From the NCBI GenBank assembly GCA_002345825.1, contig DDWD01000130.1, positions 2,382 to 25,822 of the forward strand: a DNA stretch of 23,441 nucleotides. The letters run 5' to 3'. The notes beneath the pieces were generated by a model, which saw nothing but the letters and a program-made list of their open reading frames with translations, did no database searches and was not told the origin of the DNA. The position numbers and the translations under genes were made by a program. Position 1 is the stretch's first letter, and each line of letters starts with the position of its first letter. This document shows, piece after piece, positions 16,289-22,550 of this stretch. Source of the DNA: Bacteroidales bacterium UBA2295 (GTDB lineage: Bacteria; Bacteroidota; Bacteroidia; Bacteroidales; Tenuifilaceae).

Positions 16289-16732
16289 TCAATATTGATT
16301 GACACTATTTGGGTCATTTCTATCATCGTACTCTTTAGGCGTTGTATTTAGGCTAATAATATGAATTGATACGCCCAAAGCGATTAGAATAAGCAATATT
16401 TGAACCCAAGGAATGTGGTTTGTAAGGTAAACGCTAAGCAAAATGGTAGCCCAAAGGAGACCTAAAGTGAAAATTTTGACTCCTTTGCTAATTGAACGGT
16501 TGTGGATATAGTTGCGGATGTAGCTTCCGAAAATTCTATGAGTTAGGAGCCAGCGGTATAATCTGGTTGAACTCCGGACAAAAAGAAAAGCCGCTAGCAA
16601 GAAGAATGGGGTGGTTGGTAATATGGGGAGCGCAATACCTATTACTCCTAATGTAACGGATAATATCCCACCCAGAACCATTAAAAAGCGTAGGTACGGG
16701 TTCCGATTCTTTTTTGGCTTAAAATTCTGCAT
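16289..16732 (-). CDS. DUF454 (YbaN-like) inner-membrane protein
   Basis: A 147-residue membrane protein of the DUF454/YbaN family. Family hallmarks are LGVIGIALPILPTTPFFLL (about 22-40) and FVRSSTRLYRWLLTHRIFG (51-69), followed by two more hydrophobic stretches (about 86-104 and 108-127). Three or four membrane segments are likely. Its biochemical role is not known. It begins 27 bases after the CDGSH gene ends, on the same strand, and probably belongs to that transcript. Confidence 0.88.
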   Translation of the reverse strand: MQNFKPKKNRNPYLRFLMVLGGILSVTLGVIGIALPILPTTPFFLLAAFLFVRSSTRLYRWLLTHRIFGSYIRNYIHNRSISKGVKIFTLGLLWATILLSVYLTNHIPWVQILLILIALGVSIHIISLNTTPKEYDDRNDPNSVNQY

Positions 16733-16759
16733 CTAAAAAATGGAAGGCTTGCTTGTTGC

Positions 16760-16954
16760 TTATTTATTATGCGAGCCATCGCATAAAGGCTTACTTTTCG
16801 ATCGGCCACAAGCGCATAAATACACACTACTTTCCGAATCTGGTGTTATGAGATCACCTGTTGTACCGGTAAGCGTAAACTTACCCGTAACCTTTATGGG
16901 GCCACCTTTTATTATGCGTACCTCGGTACCTTGGTTTGAGCTGGTTGTATTCAT
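16760..16954 (-). CDS. CDGSH iron-sulfur domain protein
   Basis: A 64-residue protein made almost entirely of one CDGSH domain, which binds a redox-active [2Fe-2S] cluster through three cysteines and one histidine. The full pattern is present: Cys47, Cys49, Cys58 and His62, with Ser52, Pro56 and the CDGSH core. Upstream, GGPIKVTGKFTL is the beta segment usually preceding the cluster motif in bacterial members. The preceding gene encodes a larger protein ending in the same kind of domain, and only nine bases separate them, so the two are probably translated from one transcript. Electron transfer or cluster transfer is likely in general; the partner is unknown. Confidence 0.93.
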   Translation of the reverse strand: MNTTSSNQGTEVRIIKGGPIKVTGKFTLTGTTGDLITPDSESSVYLCACGRSKSKPLCDGSHNK

Positions 16955-16963
16955 TGCTTGTTA

Positions 16964-17449
16964 TTATTCCTCTGGATCCTTAAAGCCTGTTTTAAAATGT
17001 GTGCCATCGCAAAAGGGCATATTATTGGAGTGCCCGCACCGGCAAAGCGATATCATTTGCATCGATTTGAGTTCATTCCCATCTTCACCAATTAGTTTGA
17101 ATTTACCCGAGAATAAAAGCGGCCCGTTCTTCATCACCCTAATGGCAACTGGTTTCTCTTCCTTGGTTTGAATGCTGGGCTCGCTACCTTCCTTTACAAC
17201 CTTGGGCGATTTTTCATTGCTGTTTTTTTCTTGATCGTTCCACTTGAACGTAAGAGCATTTGTTGGGCATTGATTAACAATGTCGATAATTTCCTCAGTT
17301 GGGGCTCCCTGCATATCAATCCAGGGCCTGTTGCGTGGGTTGAAAACCGAAAGCAACTTGGTGTAGCAGGTGGTTGCATGAACGCACTCACCGGGCTTCC
17401 AGAATACAGTGATATCCTTACTTGAATAGCTCCTGTTGTTCTTCTCCAT
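16964..17449 (-). CDS. Fer4_19 (YjdI-like) and CDGSH fusion iron-sulfur protein
   Basis: A 161-residue two-domain protein. Residues about 12-70 match the divergent 4Fe-4S domain seen in E. coli YjdI: FWKPGECVHATTC with Cys22 and Cys28, PRNRPWI, and QCPTNAL with Cys61. A charged linker (71-100) follows. Residues about 101-156 are a CDGSH domain with Cys136, Cys138, Cys147 and His151, here with CDGTH. No signal peptide or membrane segment is seen, so it is cytosolic. It likely carries two different clusters and could pass electrons between them. It precedes the single-domain CDGSH gene by nine bases. A hairpin-forming repeat lies 16 bases upstream of its start. Confidence 0.92.
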   Translation of the reverse strand: MEKNNRSYSSKDITVFWKPGECVHATTCYTKLLSVFNPRNRPWIDMQGAPTEEIIDIVNQCPTNALTFKWNDQEKNSNEKSPKVVKEGSEPSIQTKEEKPVAIRVMKNGPLLFSGKFKLIGEDGNELKSMQMISLCRCGHSNNMPFCDGTHFKTGFKDPEE

Positions 17450-17464
17450 TCGATGATTTTTTAA

Positions 17465-17495
17465 GAAACAAACCGTAAAATGGAGGTTTTGTTTC
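17465..17495. promoter_or_regulatory. Inverted repeat ahead of the Fer4_19-CDGSH gene
   Basis: GAAACAAACC (17465-17474) is complementary to GGTTTTGTTTC (17485-17495) apart from one extra T. It fills most of the gap between the RDD gene and the iron-sulfur gene. On the minus strand it is followed by TT and then A residues, so it is not a classic terminator; a leader structure or binding site is possible. Confidence 0.35.
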
Positions 17496-17508
17496 AGAGA
17501 AATTTAAA

Positions 17509-18018
17509 TTACTTTTTAATTACAATACAATTGGCCAAGATGTCATGCAGTGCTTGCTTTTTCTCTGTAAACCCTGCCATGATATATCCAATATAAATGG
17601 TAAGGTTGCTTACTATTCTGGCAAAATATCTGCCTGTGGCCCTACCAAAAGTGATGCGCTCACCATCGATGGTTGTAACCTTAATGCCTACTGCCATTTT
17701 GCCCAGGGTTCCTCCATGCTTTGATGACTCAAATAGAGCATAATACAGCCAACCGGTAACTAGGGAGAATAGCGATACCAGAATAACAATTCCCGCTATC
17801 ATTCCAGCTTTTAATAGGTTTCCATTCATCAGTAAATCCTCAGGCTCGGAGATGTTCTCGAGCCCAACGGCAATGGAAACTATTATTACTATTGCAGGAA
17901 TGGCGATGATGAAGCCCAATACGCCAAGAATTAAATTGTCGATAATGTACGCAGCAAAACGCAGCCAAAAACCAGCATATTCAATTTCGTTATGTTCTGT
18001 TGTTTTAATTGTTTCCAT
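17509..18018 (-). CDS. RDD-family membrane protein
   Basis: A 169-residue inner-membrane protein of the RDD family, function unknown. I start it at the ATG 18016-18018, giving METIKTTEHN; the frame continues upstream to a TTG at 18156, but those 46 residues are basic and unlike the family. Family signatures are visible: FWLRFAAYIIDNLIL with Arg20 and Asp27, HGGTLGKMAVGIKV (101-114), GRYFARIVS (129-137) and the ending KKQALHDILANCIVI. Hydrophobic stretches lie at about 24-52 and 71-96, with a third weaker one near 138-150. It lies 59 bases upstream of the iron-sulfur genes on the same strand and could be part of their transcript. Confidence 0.87.
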   Translation of the reverse strand: METIKTTEHNEIEYAGFWLRFAAYIIDNLILGVLGFIIAIPAIVIIVSIAVGLENISEPEDLLMNGNLLKAGMIAGIVILVSLFSLVTGWLYYALFESSKHGGTLGKMAVGIKVTTIDGERITFGRATGRYFARIVSNLTIYIGYIMAGFTEKKQALHDILANCIVIKK

Positions 18019-18184
18019 ATCGTTAAGATTTGTTAATAGATTAGAGCAAATTGGTTTTAAACCCGAAAATTCACTAAAATATTTCACATGCAAAAACTTT
18101 TTGGCACTTTTTGTGTATCTATGTGTCCAGCGCGATAAAACTTTTTGTTTCGCCAAGCGTTTAAACCCTTAGGGAATAGGTATT

Positions 18185-18802
18185 ATGAAACTTTGTACAA
18201 CCATACCGTTAATGTTAATATTTTTTGTTGGCTTGTTGTTGCCATCAAACCATATTATGGCACAATCCAAGCCCATACAAAAGGATGGTTTTACCTTTGT
18301 GCCCATAACAGTAATTGATGGCGATACAATTCCCAACGTGCTAATTCGTCAGGTTGTGGTGTTCCCAAAGCGTAAGTTTGCCTCAAAGCGCGATTATCGG
18401 CGATATCAACGGATGATTCGTAACCTAAAGGTTGTTTACCCTTATGCGCAGATTGCAAAATATAAGATATCGGAGATGGAATCACACTACAGAACATTAA
18501 AAACAGATGTTGAACGTAAGGCTTACGTGAGAAAGATTGAAAAGGAGTTACGTGAAGAGTTTGAGGGACAACTAGTAAAACTAACCTTTTCGCAAGGACG
18601 TTTGCTTATTAAATTGATTGACAGGGAGGTGGGCAAAACAACTTATACTGTGATAAAGGAATTACGCGGAGGTGTTTCCGCTGTTTTTTGGCAAACCGTT
18701 GCACGAATTTTTGGTTCAAACCTTAAAACTGAATTCGATAGCGTGAAGGAAGATAAGATACTAAACGAGATAATTATTCTATATGAGCACGGATTGATAT
18801 GA
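18185..18802 (+). CDS. DUF4294 protein, predicted exported
   Basis: A 205-residue protein of the Bacteroidota-specific DUF4294 family. A signal peptide covers about residues 1-26, with a likely cleavage after IMAQ or just before it. The family core begins with VIDGDTIPNVLIRQVVVFPKRKFASKRD, continues with NLKVVYPYAQIAKYKISEM, and ends with LRGGVSAVFWQTVARIFG. There is no lipobox or membrane segment beyond the signal, so it is likely periplasmic. Its role is unknown to me. It stands alone, divergent from the RDD gene and followed by a terminator. Confidence 0.82.
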   Translation: MKLCTTIPLMLIFFVGLLLPSNHIMAQSKPIQKDGFTFVPITVIDGDTIPNVLIRQVVVFPKRKFASKRDYRRYQRMIRNLKVVYPYAQIAKYKISEMESHYRTLKTDVERKAYVRKIEKELREEFEGQLVKLTFSQGRLLIKLIDREVGKTTYTVIKELRGGVSAVFWQTVARIFGSNLKTEFDSVKEDKILNEIIILYEHGLI

Positions 18803-18825
18803 TGCTTATAGTTTTTTCCAAATTC

Positions 18826-18856
18826 AAAAAAATGCCGCAATTGAGCGGCATTTTTT
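18826..18856. terminator. Symmetric terminator between convergent genes
   Basis: AAAAAATGCCGC pairs with GCGGCATTTTTT around a six-base loop. The A and T runs on both sides let it act in either direction, ending the DUF4294 gene (plus) and elbB (minus). Confidence 0.9.
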
Positions 18857-18877
18857 ATTCGTAAAGCAGGCTAATGA

Positions 18878-19534
18878 TTACATGTACTTAACCATCTCAT
18901 TAACCACTGCATTTGCTCCGTTAGCAATATCAACTATAGTAGCATCGAGCATATAGCACGGGGTTGTAAATACTAAATTCTCTTTATCGACTGATACTTC
19001 ACCATGGTTGGTGTTTTGGTGCTTTGCACCCAGCGATTCTAAGGCTTTAGCAGTGGTAGCATCTTGCCCTATGGTAAGCGTAGCTCCCTTAATGATTTTG
19101 GCAAGCAGAACCGGTGAAATACAAAGAGCCCCGATGGGTTTTTGAGCCTTATGAGTATCCAAAATGGCTTTTTCAACCTCTGGGTTAACAGTGCAGGCTG
19201 ATCCATCAAAAGCAAATGTGCAGAGGTTTTTTGCCACACCAAATCCACCGGGGAAGATAATCGCGTCATACTCGTTTGGCTTATACTCCGAGAGTGGTTT
19301 TATCTTTCCACGGGCAATTCGCGCCGACTCTATCAGCACGTTACGCTTTTCGTTCATTTCATCACCCGTAATATGGTTCACAACATGATGCTGGTCGATG
19401 TCGGGGGCAAAAATTTGATATGTGCCACCCTGCAATGCGATTGCATAAAGGGTCATCGTTGCCTCATGAATTTCGGCACCATCGTATACACCGCAGCCTG
19501 CCAAAACAACTGCAAACTTTTTCACTTTATTCAT
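18878..19534 (-). CDS. elbB: ElbB, DJ-1/PfpI-family glyoxalase-like protein
   Basis: A 218-residue cytosolic protein of the ElbB branch of the DJ-1/PfpI superfamily, close in length to E. coli ElbB (217). The E. coli protein was linked genetically to isoprenoid production and has glyoxalase activity reported for it. I start at ATG 19532-19534; a longer frame from a TTG at 19615 adds 27 residues that do not fit. Visible motifs: VLAGCGVYDGAEIHEA (10-25), FAPDIDQHHVVNH (42-54), IIFPGGFGVAKNL (92-104) and the nucleophile elbow GALCISPVLLAK with Cys138. All residues of the expected active site appear present. It is divergent from thpR with about 98 bases between the start codons. Confidence 0.93.
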   Translation of the reverse strand: MNKVKKFAVVLAGCGVYDGAEIHEATMTLYAIALQGGTYQIFAPDIDQHHVVNHITGDEMNEKRNVLIESARIARGKIKPLSEYKPNEYDAIIFPGGFGVAKNLCTFAFDGSACTVNPEVEKAILDTHKAQKPIGALCISPVLLAKIIKGATLTIGQDATTAKALESLGAKHQNTNHGEVSVDKENLVFTTPCYMLDATIVDIANGANAVVNEMVKYM

Positions 19535-19543
19535 AGCAATTCG

Positions 19544-19551
19544 TAATTTTG
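19544..19551 (+). promoter_or_regulatory. -7 box for thpR
   Basis: TAATTTTG matches TAnnTTTG and lies 81 bases before the thpR ATG, inside the elbB-thpR divergent gap. No strong -33 element is visible. Confidence 0.35.
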
Positions 19552-19632
19552 ATTTGCCTGTCAAGTTAGTAAATTTTGAACTTTTGAACGGTGGAATAGA
19601 ACTAGAACTTGCCAAAAAAATATGAATAAGCC

Positions 19633-20190
19633 ATGAGATCTTTTGTAGGAGTAAAAATATTGCTTAACGATGAACTGCAATTAAATCTGAGGAATGTTAA
19701 AGAGGCCCTGAGGTATGAAAATATTAAGTGGGTAGATCTCTCAACACTGCATATTACTCTGTTTTTCCTAGGAGAAATTTCAGAAACGTTTGCCATGGAG
19801 ATAGGACAGTTTTTATCCAATCAGTTCTACGGTTCCCAAAAAATTGTGCTATCCCTTAATGGATTGGGGCTTTTTGGTTCAAAAGGAAACCCTAAGGTTA
19901 TTTGGATTGGACTTGAGCCAAGTGAGGCCTTGAGAAAGCTACAAGCACCCACAGAGAAATTTATGATAAGCAGTGGTTATACTCCCGATGAGCGGGGCTT
20001 TAATCCTCATATCACCATTGGCAGAGTTAAGCATATTGGTAATCCCGACTTGATAAATAAGGTGATTGGAAATTACAGCCCGAAAATGCGGCAAAAATTG
20101 GATGTAGAAGAAATCATCTTGTACAAAAGTGTTTTAACTCCACAGGGGCCAATTTATACCAAGCACCTTGTACAAAAACTATGCGAATGA
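19633..20190 (+). CDS. thpR: RNA 2',3'-cyclic phosphodiesterase
   Basis: A 185-residue member of the 2H phosphoesterase superfamily, formerly called LigT. It opens 2',3'-cyclic phosphate ends of RNA to 2'-phosphates. The two catalytic HxT motifs are in place: HIT at 40-42 (STLHITLFFLGE) and HIT at 126-128 (FNPHITIGRVK). The opening MRSFVGVKI and the NPKVIWIGLE stretch are also typical. The length is right for the family. Its natural RNA substrate is not known in most bacteria. The gene ends only nine bases from the end of the convergent lptG-like gene, with no terminator visible between them. Confidence 0.94.
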   Translation: MRSFVGVKILLNDELQLNLRNVKEALRYENIKWVDLSTLHITLFFLGEISETFAMEIGQFLSNQFYGSQKIVLSLNGLGLFGSKGNPKVIWIGLEPSEALRKLQAPTEKFMISSGYTPDERGFNPHITIGRVKHIGNPDLINKVIGNYSPKMRQKLDVEEIILYKSVLTPQGPIYTKHLVQKLCE

Positions 20191-20199
20191 CTACTCAAT

Positions 20200-21294
20200 T
20201 TATTTTGGAGCTAATTTATAAAGCAGAATAGCAATAATTGAGTAAAGAAAGTTGGGAATCCAAACGGCTACAAAGGGTGGAATGCTTCCTCCCTTAACCG
20301 AAAACATGGTAGAAAACTGCATGAAGAGAATGTAGCTAAAGCTTAATGCCAGCCCCAAACCAATATGCAAGCCAATACCGCCCCGTACCTTTCGCGATGA
20401 TAAGGCAACACCAATTAGGGTTAGAATAAAAGTGGAAAAGGGATATGCCACACGGCTGTACTTTTCAATTAGGTAAAAATCAACGTTCTCAGTGCCTTGC
20501 AATCGCTGCTCCTCAATAAAGTTGTTAAGCTCAAACATATTCATGGTCTCCACAATATTGACCCTTTGGCTGAAATCCGAAGGGGAGATGTAGATTGTAG
20601 TATCAATGGTTTTTCCGTGCTTAACCACCTCGCTGGTATCATGAAATTCTCGAATATGGTAGTTGTGGGCCACCCACTTATTAATTGTAGTATCCCACTT
20701 AACGTAATCGCTAATAAGCTTCGACTTTAGTTCTCCGTCAACAATGTGCTCAATGGAGAATCGCTGGCCTATGTTGCTGTGGGTGTTGTACGATTGCATA
20801 TAAATGTATATCCCTGGCCGTACCTGGCGATGGATGTTCCTATCCGTATTTCTATACTGCTTTTTCACATAGGTGTTTTCAAACTCAAGCCTTACTTGGT
20901 TTGCTGGGGGGATAATAAAACTAGATAGAACGAAGGAGAAGATTGCAATAATAGTTGCCGAAACGAAGTACGGAAACATCATCCGTTTGAAAGATACGCC
21001 ACTGCTAAGAATGGCTATGATCTCGGTGTTGTATGCCATTTTTGAAGTAAAAAAAATAACGGCAATAAAGGTGAACAGCGAGCTGAATAGGTTGGCAAAA
21101 TAGGGGATAAAATTCAGGTAGTAATCGAAAACAATTGCATTTAAAGGTGCGTCCTTTGATACAAAATCATCCATCTTCTCGGCCAGGTCAAATATTACGG
21201 CAATGCCCATAATAAGTATAATGGCGTAGAAATACGTTCCAATAAACTTTCGGATTATGTAGTAATCTAGAATTTTAAAACCGAATTTGCTCAT
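20200..21294 (-). CDS. LptG/LptF-family lipopolysaccharide export permease
   Basis: A 364-residue inner-membrane protein of the YjgP/YjgQ (LptF/LptG) family, the permease half of the ABC exporter that extracts LPS and sends it to the outer membrane. Membrane segments are seen at about 15-35, 58-84 and 105-128, then a periplasmic beta-rich domain (about 130-275) and three more segments toward the end. The coupling region EIIAILSSGVSFKRM (91-105) is characteristic. A lone gene of this family appears here; the ABC ATPase and second permease are not in the window. Its start overlaps the tgt stop in an ATGA arrangement, so translation is probably coupled. LptG is more likely than LptF, but I cannot separate them by eye. 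Confidence 0.9.
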   Translation of the reverse strand: MSKFGFKILDYYIIRKFIGTYFYAIILIMGIAVIFDLAEKMDDFVSKDAPLNAIVFDYYLNFIPYFANLFSSLFTFIAVIFFTSKMAYNTEIIAILSSGVSFKRMMFPYFVSATIIAIFSFVLSSFIIPPANQVRLEFENTYVKKQYRNTDRNIHRQVRPGIYIYMQSYNTHSNIGQRFSIEHIVDGELKSKLISDYVKWDTTINKWVAHNYHIREFHDTSEVVKHGKTIDTTIYISPSDFSQRVNIVETMNMFELNNFIEEQRLQGTENVDFYLIEKYSRVAYPFSTFILTLIGVALSSRKVRGGIGLHIGLGLALSFSYILFMQFSTMFSVKGGSIPPFVAVWIPNFLYSIIAILLYKLAPK

Positions 21295-22421
21295 AACCTA
21301 ACCGATAGTTTTTTTACGAGTGCCTCTTTCCAATTTTTAAATGTTCCAACCTCAATGTTTTTTCGCGCTTCGCCTACTAGCCAAAGGTAAAAACCTAGGT
21401 TGTGCATACTGGCAATTTGCGGCCCCAGCATTTCGTTGGCCACAAATAAATGCCTAAGGTAGGCCTTGCTGTAGCGCAAATCAACAAATGTTAAACCATT
21501 TGGGTCAATGGGGCCAAAATCATTGCTCCATTTTTTATTCTTTATGTTGATAATGCCTTCGCTGGTATAAAGCATACCATTGCGTCCATTGCGAGTAGGC
21601 ATAACACAGTCGAACATATCAACTCCGCGATCAATAGCCTCCAAAATATTTTCGGGAGTTCCAACGCCCATAAGGTATCGGGGTTTTTCTTTGGGCAGTA
21701 TTTCGTTAACTACCTCAATCATTTCGTACATCACGTCGGCAGGTTCGCCCACCGATAGTCCGCCAATGGCGTAACCTTCCCTATCCTTTTTTGATATGAA
21801 CTCGGCTGCTCTGCGGCGCAGATCGGGGTATACACATCCCTGAACTATGGGGAATAGGGTTTGGGAGTGACCATACAGCGGATCGGTCTCATCGAATCGT
21901 TGGACGCACCTATCGAGCCAGTTCTCGGTAAGTTGTAAAGAGTTTTTAGCATACTCGTAGGTGGCATCGCCAGGGGGGCATTCATCAAAAGCCATTATGA
22001 TATCAGCACCAATTGTACGTTGGATATCCATCACATTCTCAGGCGAGAAAAAATGTTTCGACCCATCAATATGCGATCGGAAATGTGCACCCTCGGGTTT
22101 TAGTTTCCGATTTTGGGCTAACGAAAAAACCTGATAACCTCCGCTATCGGTGAGCATTGGTCTTTCCCAAGATATGAATTTATGGAGTCCGCCTGCACCT
22201 TTAATCACATCCAGACCTGGCCTAAGGTAAAGGTGGTAGGTATTTCCTAGAATTATTTTTGCATTGATAACCGTTTCTAGCTCCCTATGGTTAATACCCT
22301 TTACGCTACCCACAGTTCCCACAGGCATAAATATGGGCGTAGGTATTTGTCCGTGATCCGTAGTTATTAGTCCGCTTCGGGCATTACTGTTTGGTGCAAA
22401 GGAATTTATGTTGAATTGCAT
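21291..22421 (-). CDS. tgt: Queuine/preQ1 tRNA-guanine transglycosylase
   Basis: Tgt swaps guanine 34 in GUN-anticodon tRNAs for preQ1, a step in queuosine synthesis. I start at the ATG 22419-22421 (376 residues). An upstream in-frame TTG at 22449-22451 lies inside the -7 promoter box TATCTTTG, so it cannot be the start. Visible features are the early RSGLITTDHGQIPTPIFMPVG, the DSGGYQVFSL loop with Asp92, AFDECPPGD, IGGLSVGEP and the nucleophile Asp271 in FDCVMPTRNGRNG. The zinc site usually formed by CxCxxC plus His is incomplete: around residue 302 onward the sequence reads DPNGLTFVDLRYSKAYLRHL with no cysteine, though HNL is retained. I recall the same in Bacteroides Tgt proteins, so it is probably a lineage trait. 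It overlaps the next gene by four bases. Confidence 0.96.
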   Translation of the reverse strand: MQFNINSFAPNSNARSGLITTDHGQIPTPIFMPVGTVGSVKGINHRELETVINAKIILGNTYHLYLRPGLDVIKGAGGLHKFISWERPMLTDSGGYQVFSLAQNRKLKPEGAHFRSHIDGSKHFFSPENVMDIQRTIGADIIMAFDECPPGDATYEYAKNSLQLTENWLDRCVQRFDETDPLYGHSQTLFPIVQGCVYPDLRRRAAEFISKKDREGYAIGGLSVGEPADVMYEMIEVVNEILPKEKPRYLMGVGTPENILEAIDRGVDMFDCVMPTRNGRNGMLYTSEGIINIKNKKWSNDFGPIDPNGLTFVDLRYSKAYLRHLFVANEMLGPQIASMHNLGFYLWLVGEARKNIEVGTFKNWKEALVKKLSVRL

Positions 22422-22448
22422 TGCTGTAATTTGATCAGTTGTAGGCTC

Positions 22449-22456
22449 CAAAGATA
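22449..22456 (-). promoter_or_regulatory. -7 box of the tgt-lptG promoter
   Basis: Reading minus, TATCTTTG matches TAnnTTTG exactly, 27 bases upstream of the tgt ATG. It also contains the TTG codon of a longer reading frame and so argues for the ATG start. Confidence 0.55.
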
Positions 22457-22473
22457 GTAGAAATTGTTTTAAA

Positions 22474-22481
22474 TACTTTTG
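22474..22481 (+). promoter_or_regulatory. -7 box for the glycosyltransferase gene
   Basis: TACTTTTG matches TAnnTTTG, 69 bases before the proposed GTG start. The spacing to any -33 element is not convincing. Confidence 0.35.
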
Positions 22482-22550
22482 TTATACGTTTTGCCTTGCC
22501 TATGACAAAAAACTTTAATAAAATTGCTAACTAATTTAACACCCCTAGTA

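Noticed and set aside
16740..17171. 143-codon plus-strand frame opposite the CDGSH genes
   Set aside because: The minus strand encodes two proteins with complete CDGSH motifs over the same bases.
18019..18156. Longer RDD protein starting at TTG 18156
   Set aside because: The extra 46 residues are basic and unlike the family; the ATG at 18018 sits just ahead of the conserved region.
19535..19615. Longer ElbB starting at TTG 19615
   Set aside because: The ATG at 19534 gives 218 residues, matching the known family length.
22422..22451. Tgt starting at TTG 22451
   Set aside because: The TTG lies inside the TATCTTTG promoter box, so it would be upstream of the likely transcription start.
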